NCBI GenBank assembly: GCA_030745835.1
Contig: JASLNU010000093.1
Coordinates: forward strand, 1-9,727
Reading direction: 5' to 3'
DNA from: GCA-2687515 sp002687515
GTDB lineage: Bacteria > Pseudomonadota > Alphaproteobacteria > Rhodospirillales > UBA2165
DNA length: 9,727 bases
Shown here: piece by piece, positions 1 to 6,954 of the stretch
Numbering within the stretch: the stretch's first letter is position 1
Layout: every line of letters starts with the position of its first letter
Translations under genes and position numbers: made by a program
Notes under the pieces: generated by a model
Seen by the model: only the letters and a program-made list of their open reading frames with translations
Told to the model about the DNA's origin: nothing
Databases searched by the model: none

Positions 1-153
1 CTTCTACCCATTTAATGCCTTCCGGTCGCTCCTTGGGATCGCCGGGGACACGACCGCGCCGACCAGGGCGGGGTTATATTCGGGAGAGTGGCAGCATCCT
101 ACATGTTGTGGGTATGGGCGTTAAGCGGATAGGCACGGTTCATTCGATAGCGG

Positions 154-369
154 TTAGTCGCCATCCTCGAATTTGAATGAGACTTTAATTCTTATCCGGT
201 AAGCGCTGACTTTACCGTTCTCAATCTGCATATCCTGTTCGACGACTTCCGCAATGCGCAGATCCCTGAGGCTCTGACCAGCCCGTTCCACCGCGGCAGC
301 GGCAGCCTTTTCCCAGGATTCACTACTGGTCCCGACCAGCTCGATCACTTTGTATACGCTTTCAGTCAT
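154..369 (-). CDS. Dodecin family protein
   Basis: Dodecins are about 70-residue proteins that form hollow dodecamers storing or buffering flavins in the cytoplasm. This 71-residue product has the family layout: strand VYKVIELVG (residues 5-13), an amphipathic helix (about 17-35), then two strands around EVVEQD (41-46) and YRIRIKVSFKFE (57-68). I start it at the ATG at 369 because GGAGGT lies 4-5 nt upstream and the family begins at this point; a longer open frame upstream runs into AT-rich non-coding sequence. The usual Trp that stacks on the flavin (in LDWFEVVE-like segments) is Ile39 here, and the usual Gln of the HYQV-like segment is Arg58, so flavin binding may be altered. It appears to be monocistronic, with a TATAAT box about 50 nt upstream. 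Family assignment is firm; ligand is not. Confidence 0.93.
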   Translation of the reverse strand: MTESVYKVIELVGTSSESWEKAAAAAVERAGQSLRDLRIAEVVEQDMQIENGKVSAYRIRIKVSFKFEDGD

Positions 370-417
370 GACGACCTCCATCCCCGTGTTATTCGAAAGA
401 TTAAAACTGACCAGATG

Positions 418-423
418 ATTATA
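418..423 (-). promoter_or_regulatory. Likely -10 box of the dodecin promoter
   Basis: A perfect TATAAT is read on the minus strand about 50 nt before the dodecin ATG, inside an AT-rich stretch. No good -35 hexamer lies at 16-18 nt; a TTTACA is about 30 nt upstream, which is too far. The promoter may depend on an activator or an alternative sigma factor, or the match may be chance in AT-rich sequence. Confidence 0.4.
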
Positions 424-549
424 GGATAGATTTGAAGGCCAGCAGTAATTATTTGTAAATGCAGAGCAAAATTTTTTGGCCGCTAAATCTGGACGGATCC
501 GAGGATGGAGCAATCACCGGCCTGCAGGCGCCGGAGAGATTTGCTGAAA

Positions 550-633
550 AACTCAGCCATTCCCAACCGAGCGCCATGCAAGAATTTCCGTTGTAAATAG
601 TCTTGATACAGATGAGCGATCGGTGGCTGAGTT
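550..633. repeat. Spaced 10-bp inverted repeat
   Basis: AACTCAGCCA at 550-559 is the exact reverse complement of TGGCTGAGTT at 624-633, with 64 nt between the arms. It lies 100-180 nt upstream of the Old Yellow Enzyme gene. It could be a long-loop hairpin or a pair of operator half-sites; chance is also possible for arms of this length. Confidence 0.4.
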
Positions 634-732
634 GCTCGCGGCGCTTTATACTGATGATACGGCAATGACGGCGCCAAACGGAACTAAACGGACAGGATTG
701 GGGGCCGGGTCACAACGCCGAAGGAGGAAGCC

Positions 733-1881
733 ATGTCTGAACCGGATAAAAGACCCTATCTATTTCGCCCGATCACCTTTCGCTCGGTAACGGTACGCAA
801 TCGCATTATGGTTTCGCCCCTCTGCCAGTTTTCGGCCGTCGACGGCTTGGCCAACGACTGGCACCTGGTGTTTCTCGGATCGCGCGCCGCCGGCGGCGCC
901 GGCATCGTCTGCACCGAGGTTATCTCGGGCGAGGCGCGTGGGCGCATATCGCCGTTCTGCGTCGGCCTGTGGAACGACGAACAGCGCGATGCCTTGGCGC
1001 CGATCGCCGATTTCATCGCCGCGCAGGGGGCCGTTCCGGCGATCCAGGTCGGGCATGCCGGGCGCAAGGCCAGCGTCAACGCGGGATGGAAGGGGATGGG
1101 GCCGGTGTCGGTCGAGGACGGAGGCTGGCCGGTCATCGGCCCCAGCGCCGTCCGCTTCGCCGCCGACTTTCCGGTGCCCGCCGAAATGGACCAAAACGAT
1201 ATCGATCAGGCGATTGCCGCCAGCGCCGACGCCGCCCGCCGGGCGCGGCAGGCCGGCTTCAAGATTATCGAGGTGCACGGCGCCCACGGCTATCTCATCC
1301 ATCAGTTCCTGTCGCCGCTCAGCAACCGGCGCGGCGACGGCTATGGCGGCGAGCTCAACAACCGCGCCCGCTACCTGATGGAGACCCTGGACGCGGTCCG
1401 CACCGAATGGCCCGACGAGTTGCCGGTGTTCGTGCGCCTTTCGTGCACCGATTGGGTCGAGGGCGGTTGGGACCTGGATGACACCGTCGAGCTGGCCCGC
1501 ATGCTGAAGGCGCGCGGCGACGTGGATTTGGTGGACTGTTCCTCCGGCGGTTCCGATCCGGCGCAAAAGATAAAGATCTATCCCGGCTACCAGGTGCCTT
1601 TCGCCGAGCGGGTAAAACGCGAAGCCGGCATCGCCACCGGCGCCGTCGGCCTGATCAAGACGCCGGACCTGGCCGAGGAGATCCTGGCCGCCGGGCGGGC
1701 CGACCTGGTGCTGCTGGGACGCGGCATGCTGGGCGACGCCCATTGGCCGCACCGCGCCGCCCACGCCCTCGGCCACGACATCGAATGGCCCGGCCAGCTC
1801 GGGCGCGGCATCGTCGTTTTCGAGGGCGGCGGCCGCTTCGAGCGTCGTCAGCAAGAGAGTTGGCCTGCCCACATCAAGTGA
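733..1881 (+). CDS. NADH:flavin oxidoreductase, Old Yellow Enzyme family (YqjM/XenA class)
   Basis: This is an FMN-dependent ene-reductase that would reduce activated C=C bonds (enones, and sometimes nitro compounds) using NAD(P)H in the cytoplasm. The TIM-barrel family motifs are in order: SPLCQFS with Cys31, the redox-tuning Cys of the YqjM class; QVGHAGRKAS (105-114); HGAHGYLIHQFLSPLSNRR (182-200), giving the substrate-binding His182/His185 pair and Tyr187; Arg235 in VRLS; and a phosphate-binding GR (329-330). The ATG at 733 follows AAGGAGG at ideal spacing. At 382 residues it is longer than YqjM (338), and the last 25 or so residues after the WPGQ segment form an Arg/Glu/Gly-rich tail not usual in the family. 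It stands alone on the plus strand and converges on the quinone oxidoreductase gene. The physiological substrate is unknown. Confidence 0.93.
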   Translation: MSEPDKRPYLFRPITFRSVTVRNRIMVSPLCQFSAVDGLANDWHLVFLGSRAAGGAGIVCTEVISGEARGRISPFCVGLWNDEQRDALAPIADFIAAQGAVPAIQVGHAGRKASVNAGWKGMGPVSVEDGGWPVIGPSAVRFAADFPVPAEMDQNDIDQAIAASADAARRARQAGFKIIEVHGAHGYLIHQFLSPLSNRRGDGYGGELNNRARYLMETLDAVRTEWPDELPVFVRLSCTDWVEGGWDLDDTVELARMLKARGDVDLVDCSSGGSDPAQKIKIYPGYQVPFAERVKREAGIATGAVGLIKTPDLAEEILAAGRADLVLLGRGMLGDAHWPHRAAHALGHDIEWPGQLGRGIVVFEGGGRFERRQQESWPAHIK

Positions 1882-1908
1882 TCCACCGCTACGGGCTAAC
1901 GGACGGCT

Positions 1909-2901
1909 TTAGGCCGTAAGAACGATTTTTCCCAATACCTCGCCGCTTTCCAGGAGCCGGTGCGCCTCTGCGGCTTCGGACAAAGGCAGGCGCGCACCGA
2001 CACTCGGATCGATTATTCCGGCGTCCAGCATCTGCACCAGTTCGCGGGTGATCCCGCGCAATGCGTCCTGGTAATGATCATAGGTATGGATGTTAAAAAC
2101 CCGCACCGCCGGGCTGTGCGCCGACTGGGTGCGCAATTCGTCGAAGACGTCCTTGTCGGGCAGCGGCGAAAACACGTTATAGGCGACGGCCGTTCCGAAA
2201 TCCGCCAGCATGCGCACGCAATCAAGGAAGACGGATCCGATGACATGGTCGAATGATGCATCGACGCCCCGGCCATCGGTGAGTTCCATTACCCGGTCCA
2301 GCAGCGCCTCGGATTTATAGTAGACGACATCGTCGACACCGCGCGCACGGGCATAGGCGGCCTTGGCCTCGGTCGAGACGCTGCCGATAACCGATATCCC
2401 CTCAGCCTTGGCCAGGTCGGTCAACGCCGTCGCAATGGCGCCCGCCGCCCCGGTCACGAATATGGAGCGCGCATTTTTGGATATGCCGAATCCCAGCAGC
2501 ATCGCATGGGCAACGACATAGGTCGGCAACACCACGGCGCGCTCGAAATCAACACCCTCGGACAATGCATGCACCGCACTGACGGGGACGGCGATCAATT
2601 CGGTGTAGCAGCCACCGCGCTGAGGCAGCTCGCGCGCGCTCAGCAGCACCGGCTGGCCTGGACCGAATTCGCTCACACCTTCGCCAACCGTTACCACGGT
2701 ACCGGCAAGTTCGTTGCCGGGGTTGGCCGGCAGCGGCGGGCTCCACTTGTATACGCCTTTCCGGATCAGCAGGTCGGGTACGCTGACGCCCATGGCGCGG
2801 GTGCGAATAACGATTTGGCCAGGTCCGGCAACCGGTTCCGGGGCTTCCACCAGCTCCAGAACTTCGGGGCCGCCGGCCTCGCGAAAAATGACACTTTTCA
2901 T
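1909..2901 (-). CDS. Zinc-independent MDR enzyme, NADPH:quinone oxidoreductase-like
   Basis: This is a medium-chain dehydrogenase/reductase of the quinone oxidoreductase / enoyl reductase branch, 330 residues and full length. The N-terminal GroES-like domain carries PGNELAGTVVTVG (61-73), the family's PGxExAGxVxxVG motif. The Rossmann domain begins at IFVTGAAGAIATAL (147-160). No catalytic or structural zinc Cys/His set is present. The glycine motif is atypical: family members usually have AAGGVG, whereas here it reads AAGAIA, so cofactor affinity or preference may differ. The ATG sits 2 nt after the stop of the dienelactone hydrolase gene, with the stop itself forming part of a short AGGG ribosome site, so translation is probably coupled. 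As last gene of the ligase-hydrolase-reductase operon it would reduce a quinone, enone or enoyl intermediate. The exact substrate is unknown. Confidence 0.88.
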   Translation of the reverse strand: MKSVIFREAGGPEVLELVEAPEPVAGPGQIVIRTRAMGVSVPDLLIRKGVYKWSPPLPANPGNELAGTVVTVGEGVSEFGPGQPVLLSARELPQRGGCYTELIAVPVSAVHALSEGVDFERAVVLPTYVVAHAMLLGFGISKNARSIFVTGAAGAIATALTDLAKAEGISVIGSVSTEAKAAYARARGVDDVVYYKSEALLDRVMELTDGRGVDASFDHVIGSVFLDCVRMLADFGTAVAYNVFSPLPDKDVFDELRTQSAHSPAVRVFNIHTYDHYQDALRGITRELVQMLDAGIIDPSVGARLPLSEAAEAHRLLESGEVLGKIVLTA

Positions 2902-2903
2902 CC

Positions 2904-3698
2904 CTAGTGGCCTATATCATCTAATTTGCGCCCCGACGACGGCGCCTGCCGGTTCAGCATGGCGAAAAACACCTCCCAATCGCGGTCGGCGGCCTTTTTG
3001 TCGAATATATCCCGCTCGGGCAGCGCGTAACCGTGTTCGGCGCCGGCATGGACCTGGTAATGATATTCGACGTCGGCCGCGGCGAGCGCTTTGCCCAGAG
3101 TTTCGATCACCTCCTGCGATCCATAAGGATCCTTTTCGCCGAAGCCGCAATAAAGCTCGCCCCGGAACCTGTCGGCCAAGAGGTGCGGCGAATCGGCTTC
3201 ATCGGTGGCCAGGTTGGTGCCGTGCAGGCTGGCGGCGGCGCGGAAATGGTCCGGATGATGGCCGGCGGCGGCGAACACGTGCCGTCCGCCCATGCAATAG
3301 CCGACGCAACCCATCGCTTCGGTCGAAACATTTTCGTCGCCTCGCAAGTAATCGATGATGGCGGCGGTATCCGAAGCGACCATCGAATCCTTGAGGGTTT
3401 CCCAGATGGCGAAGGCCTGATCGCGGATCTCGGGAGCGACCCGGCTGCCCGACTTCATCTTGCCGTTTTCATCGCGGTCATCGAAGCGCACCTTGCCGTG
3501 CCGGTAAAAGGCGTCATGCACGACGCCGCAATAGCCGACGGTGGCGATCCGCCGGGCGATGTCATAGAGCTCCTCGCGGACACCCCAGATATCCATATAG
3601 ACGATAACCGCTGGAAACGGCCCGTCCGTTTCCGGATGGGAGATAAATGTTTCCATCGCCCCATCGCCCGTGGATATATCGACAATCCGTTCCTTCAT
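2904..3698 (-). CDS. Dienelactone hydrolase family protein
   Basis: This is a cytoplasmic alpha/beta-hydrolase of the dienelactone hydrolase family, 264 residues against about 236 for classical ClcD-type enzymes. The catalytic triad is visible: nucleophile Cys135 in GYCMGG (133-138), Asp190 in GEKDP (187-191), and His222 in AEHGYALPERD (220-230). A charged insertion (about 70-90, FDDRDENGKMKSGS) precedes the nucleophile strand and accounts for much of the extra length. The ATG overlaps the upstream ligase stop as ATGA, with GGAGG and AGGA-like sites just before it. Classical members open dienelactones in chloroaromatic breakdown, but many homologues act on other lactones or esters, so the substrate here is open. 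Placement between a CoA ligase and a reductase suggests ring-opening or ester cleavage within one catabolic route. Confidence 0.9.
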   Translation of the reverse strand: MKERIVDISTGDGAMETFISHPETDGPFPAVIVYMDIWGVREELYDIARRIATVGYCGVVHDAFYRHGKVRFDDRDENGKMKSGSRVAPEIRDQAFAIWETLKDSMVASDTAAIIDYLRGDENVSTEAMGCVGYCMGGRHVFAAAGHHPDHFRAAASLHGTNLATDEADSPHLLADRFRGELYCGFGEKDPYGSQEVIETLGKALAAADVEYHYQVHAGAEHGYALPERDIFDKKAADRDWEVFFAMLNRQAPSSGRKLDDIGH

Positions 3699-5269
3699 TC
3701 CTGCGCTCCCTCCGCTCTCTTCGCCGCCCGCACCTTCAAGGTCAATTTATCGATTTTGCCCGGCCCCTTTTTCGGCAGCTCGTCCAGTATCTCGATGCTT
3801 CTCGGTATCTTGTACTTGACCAGGTTGTCTGCGCAATAGGCGATCAAATCTTCCTCGCCAGCCCCGCCGTCCGGTACCAGCGCGACGAATGCGCGCACCA
3901 CTTCGCCGGAAAAATCGTCGGGCGCACCGACCGCCGCCGCCTCGGCCACGGCGGGGTGGTTGGTCAGCACCTCGTCGATCTCGCGCGGATAGACGTTGAA
4001 ACCGCCGACGATGATCATTTCCTTCTTGCGGTCGACCAGGAACATATAGCCGTCCTCGTCGAAATAGCCGATATCGCCGGTATAGAGCCAGCCGTCCCGG
4101 ATCGCCGCCGCCGTTTCCTCGGGCTTGTTGCGGTAGCCGAAGGTGAACTGCGGGCCGCGCAGGCGAATCTCGCCGCGCTCGCCCTGCGCCAGAACCTTGG
4201 TCCCGGTCTCCAGATCGACGATATCGATCTCGGTCCTGGGCGCCGTGAGACCGGTGGACAGGCGCTTTTTGATCCCGTAAGTGGGATTGGAATTGATCGG
4301 CGCGCCTTCCGACATGCCCCAGCCCTCGAGCATTTCGTTTCCGGTCCGCTCTTTCCAGCGCGCCAGCAAGCCTTCCGGGCAGGCGGAACCGCCGGCGATG
4401 GAATATTCGAGGGCCGAAAGATCGGTGCTGTCGATTTCATCGGCGCCGAGCAACCCCAAAAAGATCGCCGCCGGGCCACCGGCGAACACGGTGACCCGGT
4501 TGCGTTCCAGTTCCGCCAATACCAATTTCGGGCTGTATTGGGGGACGATCACCATGGTGGCGCGCAGATAAAGTGGAAATACCATGGTGAATTGATGGCC
4601 CCAGACATGGAACATCGGCGCCACGTTGAGAATGGTTTCCTCATCGAAGCGGAAATTCCAAAGCGCGTGGGTCAGTGGCGCGTAAACCGAGAGGCTATTG
4701 TGGGTATGCTCTGCGCCCTTGGGCACGCCGGTGGTGCCGCCGGTAAAGAACATGGCGGCCCGCATATCGGCGCTCGGCAGCGGATCGGGAAGGCGGTTGC
4801 CCTGATCGGCGGCCAGGGCCCAGATGTCGAAGTCGCTGGCCGCCGAAAACACATGCTGGACACCGATTTCCGTGGCCAGCGCCCGGGCGCGTTCCTCGGT
4901 TCCGGCGTCGCAGAATATTACGGCGGGGTCCACATCGGCCAGCAGCGGCTGAAGCTCGCGGTCGGTCAGCGCCGGATTGAGGGGCGCGGTCTGGGCGCCG
5001 GCGGCCATCGCACCGAACAGCGCTACCGCCATGTCAATGGAATTGGTCATCAGGACGGCGGCCCGATCACCGGCGCCGCAAACCCCGGCCAGCATTGCCG
5101 CCAAGCCGCCGACGGCGCGCCGGTAGCCGGCGTAATCGATGCCGTGCCCGCCGCAAACCAAGGCGGTGCGGTCCGGCGCGGTTTCGGCGGCAAAGTCGAG
5201 GGCATGAATGACGCTCGGAAATTCCAACACATCATCCGCCAGTTCCACCGGCGAGCGGCCGATTTGCAT
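3695..5269 (-). CDS. Acyl-CoA synthetase, AMP-forming (long-/medium-chain type)
   Basis: This is an ANL-superfamily enzyme of 524 residues, the usual length. It would activate a carboxylic acid with ATP to an acyl-adenylate and then to acyl-CoA. The core motifs are in order: P-loop FFTGGTTGVPKG (174-185); GWGMSEGAP (316-324); GWLYTGDIGYF (393-403) with the ATP-ribose Asp399; DRKKEMIIVGGFNVYPREID (413-432) at the hinge between the two domains; and the catalytic Lys505 in KGPGKIDK (501-508). The last motif departs slightly from the common PTGKILR form but keeps the lysine. The ATG at 5269 follows a GGGGGA site about 7-8 nt away, and no signal peptide is seen. It is the first gene of the operon, preceded by a strong promoter match, and overlaps the hydrolase start by 4 nt. 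The acid substrate cannot be told from sequence. Confidence 0.93.
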   Translation of the reverse strand: MQIGRSPVELADDVLEFPSVIHALDFAAETAPDRTALVCGGHGIDYAGYRRAVGGLAAMLAGVCGAGDRAAVLMTNSIDMAVALFGAMAAGAQTAPLNPALTDRELQPLLADVDPAVIFCDAGTEERARALATEIGVQHVFSAASDFDIWALAADQGNRLPDPLPSADMRAAMFFTGGTTGVPKGAEHTHNSLSVYAPLTHALWNFRFDEETILNVAPMFHVWGHQFTMVFPLYLRATMVIVPQYSPKLVLAELERNRVTVFAGGPAAIFLGLLGADEIDSTDLSALEYSIAGGSACPEGLLARWKERTGNEMLEGWGMSEGAPINSNPTYGIKKRLSTGLTAPRTEIDIVDLETGTKVLAQGERGEIRLRGPQFTFGYRNKPEETAAAIRDGWLYTGDIGYFDEDGYMFLVDRKKEMIIVGGFNVYPREIDEVLTNHPAVAEAAAVGAPDDFSGEVVRAFVALVPDGGAGEEDLIAYCADNLVKYKIPRSIEILDELPKKGPGKIDKLTLKVRAAKRAEGAQE

Positions 5270-5284
5270 GATTTATTCCCCCGG

Positions 5285-5312
5285 TTGCCGAAAGGCTTGA
5301 AACGATTATATT
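5285..5312 (+). promoter_or_regulatory. Possible promoter of the 72-residue membrane protein gene
   Basis: TTGCCG (5285-5290) and TATATT (5307-5312) are 16 nt apart on the plus strand, about 57 nt before the small gene's ATG. The -35 is a weak match. The -10 overlaps that of the opposite-strand operon promoter, so the two could not easily be occupied together. Confidence 0.3.
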
Positions 5313-5332
5313 TCCCGGATCACAATTGGCAA
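5305..5332 (-). promoter_or_regulatory. Predicted sigma70-type promoter of the ligase-hydrolase-reductase operon
   Basis: Read on the minus strand, TTGCCA (5327-5332) and a perfect TATAAT (5305-5310) are separated by 16 nt. Transcription would start near 5298, leaving a leader of about 28 nt before the acyl-CoA synthetase ATG. This is the best promoter match in the window. Its -10 overlaps a weaker plus-strand match. Confidence 0.58.
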
Positions 5333-5368
5333 AGCCGCCTCGCCCGGTGCAGCGTAACGGATAAGCAT

Positions 5369-5587
5369 ATGAGCGGTCTTACTATAACATGGGCGGCCAT
5401 CGCCCTCGCCGCCATCATCGGCGTGTTGGCCATATTCATGGAGCGGCGGCCCTATGTGCCCGGCAAGGTCTGGTACATTCCCTATCGGGCTTTGTGGTTG
5501 CTTTGCGTGCTGATCATCTTCCTCGCCGCCGCGCATCTGATCACCCTCTATACCGGCCTTTCACTCCCCGGCCGGACAGCGCGGTAG
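5369..5587 (+). CDS. Small two-helix membrane protein of unknown function
   Basis: The 72-residue product has two hydrophobic segments, about residues 5-23 and 41-60, joined by a short basic/aromatic loop (MERRPYVPGKVWYIPYR, 24-40). By the positive-inside rule the loop would lie in the cytoplasm. I do not recognise a function. The composition (clean membrane segments, aromatic-rich loop) is more protein-like than the antisense frame upstream, which is continuous with it only because the ligase gene's complement happens to be open. I chose the ATG at 5369 because it starts just before the first helix; the ribosome site is weak (a GGA about 7 nt upstream). Its stop is immediately followed by the complement of the dctM stop, so the two genes converge with no spacer. 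Confidence 0.6.
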   Translation: MSGLTITWAAIALAAIIGVLAIFMERRPYVPGKVWYIPYRALWLLCVLIIFLAAAHLITLYTGLSLPGRTAR

Positions 5588-6952
5588 TTATCCGTAGACC
5601 ATCCTCGGCAGCCACAGGATCAATTCGGGGAAGATGATCACCAACGCCAGGCCGACCGCCTGCAGAAACAGAAACGGAATCGCCGAGCGGAAGATTATCA
5701 CCATCGTCACCGAGGGCGGCGCGACGCTTTTCAAATAGAACAGCGCATAGCCAAAGGGCGGGCTCAGGAACGACATCTGCATGTTCACCATGTAGATTAC
5801 GCCGAACCAGAGCGGCACTTCGGCGGGGGTGACGCCCGGGAAGCCGAAGACGCCGTCCCAGGGCAGGCTTTTGGCGATCGGCAGGAAAATCGGCACCGCC
5901 AACAGCAAAATGCCGACCCAGTCCAGGAACATGCCGAGGACGATCAGGACAATCATCATGATGATCAGAATGCCGTAAGGGCCAAGGCCGGTCGCCAGCA
6001 AGGTATCGGTAACGAACTGTTGTCCGCCGTTGACGATATAAAAGCCGACAAAAATACTGGCGCCGAAAATGATCCAAAGCACCATCGCCGACGCCTTGAG
6101 GGTGGTGAGGGAGGCTTCGCGCACCGCTTCCCAGTTCAGGCGCCGGTAGAAAGCGGCGACGACGAGGGCGCCGAAGGTGCCGATGCCGGCGGCCTCCACC
6201 GGGGTCGCGACACCGGTGAAAATAACGCCCAGCACCAGGACCACCAGAATGATGGGCGCGATGATACCGCGCAGCAATTTAAGCTTGGTGCGGAAATCGA
6301 CCCGTTCCTCGACCGGCAGGGCGGGACCGAAGGTGGGGTTCATATAAGACCGCGTGGTGACGTAGAGGATATAAAGCCCGGACAGCAGCAGCCCTGGAAT
6401 AACCGCGCCAATGAAAAGCTCGCCCACCGACTGCTGGGCGATGACGGCGAACAGGATGGCGAGGATCGAGGGCGGGATCAGAATGCCGAGGGTGCCGCCC
6501 GCCAGGATCGAGCCGCAGGCCATCTCGGGATTGTATTTGCGGACCAGCATGGCCGGCAGGGCGATAATGCCCATCGTTACCTCGGTGGCGCCGATGACGC
6601 CGACCATGGCGGCAAGGATGGTCGAGGCGATGATCGTCGCCGCGGCAAGGCCGCCGCGCAAGCCGCCGAGAAATTTGTAGATCACATCGAACAATTGTTC
6701 GATCAGCCCGGCCCGCTCCAGCATGGTCGCCATGAATATAAAAAGCGGGATCGCCGATAGCTGAAAGTCCGTCATATAGGGAAAGATCCGGGACGGCAGA
6801 ATATTCAGCATGTTGGCGTTGCCGAACACGAATAGGAAGATGCAGGCGAGCCCGCCGGTAACGAAGGCCAGCGGCAGACCGGCCATCAGAAGTACCAGCA
6901 ACGATCCGAACATCAGGATCGTCAGCCAGCCGATGCCGATTTCCAGACCCAT
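5588..6952 (-). CDS. dctM: TRAP transporter large permease (DctM)
   Basis: This is the large membrane subunit of a tripartite ATP-independent periplasmic transporter, a Na+ or H+ coupled carrier in the inner membrane. It has 454 residues (usual 425-450) and is hydrophobic throughout, with about a dozen helices. DctM hallmarks are visible: IPLFIFMATMLERAGL (68-83), GVIGATEVTMG (118-128), GGTLGILIPPS (152-162), TPVEAAGIGTFGAL (250-263), GMFLDWVGILLLAVPIFLPI (340-359) and WFGVIYMVNMQMSFLSPPFG (382-401). The ATG lies 2 nt after the dctQ stop (TAA-GG-ATG), so the two permease genes are probably translationally coupled, with AAGG straddling the junction. It is the last gene of the dctPQM set. No typical hairpin terminator is seen beyond its stop, where it meets the convergent small gene. 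Confidence 0.95.
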   Translation of the reverse strand: MGLEIGIGWLTILMFGSLLVLLMAGLPLAFVTGGLACIFLFVFGNANMLNILPSRIFPYMTDFQLSAIPLFIFMATMLERAGLIEQLFDVIYKFLGGLRGGLAAATIIASTILAAMVGVIGATEVTMGIIALPAMLVRKYNPEMACGSILAGGTLGILIPPSILAILFAVIAQQSVGELFIGAVIPGLLLSGLYILYVTTRSYMNPTFGPALPVEERVDFRTKLKLLRGIIAPIILVVLVLGVIFTGVATPVEAAGIGTFGALVVAAFYRRLNWEAVREASLTTLKASAMVLWIIFGASIFVGFYIVNGGQQFVTDTLLATGLGPYGILIIMMIVLIVLGMFLDWVGILLLAVPIFLPIAKSLPWDGVFGFPGVTPAEVPLWFGVIYMVNMQMSFLSPPFGYALFYLKSVAPPSVTMVIIFRSAIPFLFLQAVGLALVIIFPELILWLPRMVYG

Positions 6953-6954
6953 CC

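Larger units (their letters stand above)
370..732. other. Intergenic region between divergent dodecin and OYE genes
   Basis: This 363-nt stretch separates the divergent dodecin and Old Yellow Enzyme genes. The left part (about 400-485) is clearly AT-rich and holds the likely dodecin promoter. The right part holds a 10-bp spaced inverted repeat (550-559 and 624-633) and a TATACT at 647-652 that could be a -10 box for the plus-strand gene, though with no convincing -35. Short open frames occur on both strands, but none has a ribosome binding site or a recognisable product. I see no RNA gene. Confidence 0.6.

Noticed and set aside
1..153. Short open frames on both strands at the left edge, possibly the end of another gene
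   Set aside because: All are under about 55 codons, lack ribosome sites and resemble no family I recognise; a stop closes the minus-strand one near position 5.
517..534. CCGGC/GCCGG hairpin in the upstream intergenic region
   Set aside because: Only 5 bp, no T-run on either side, and not at a gene end.
760..1872. 370-residue open frame antisense to the Old Yellow Enzyme
   Set aside because: It mirrors a gene with full family motifs, has no ribosome site, and shows repetitive Gly/Ala/Val composition typical of GC-rich shadows.
1903..1930. Possible terminator between the converging Old Yellow Enzyme and reductase genes (ACGGC / GCCGT stem, then TTTTT)
   Set aside because: The stem is only 5 bp, it overlaps the reductase stop codon, and the T-run starts several bases after the stem.
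3647..5368. Very long open frame on the plus strand opposite the acyl-CoA synthetase, continuous with the small membrane gene
   Set aside because: It is antisense to a gene with complete ANL motifs, has low-complexity Gly/Arg/His-rich composition, and is open because of GC-rich codon positions. Only its last 72 codons look like a real protein.
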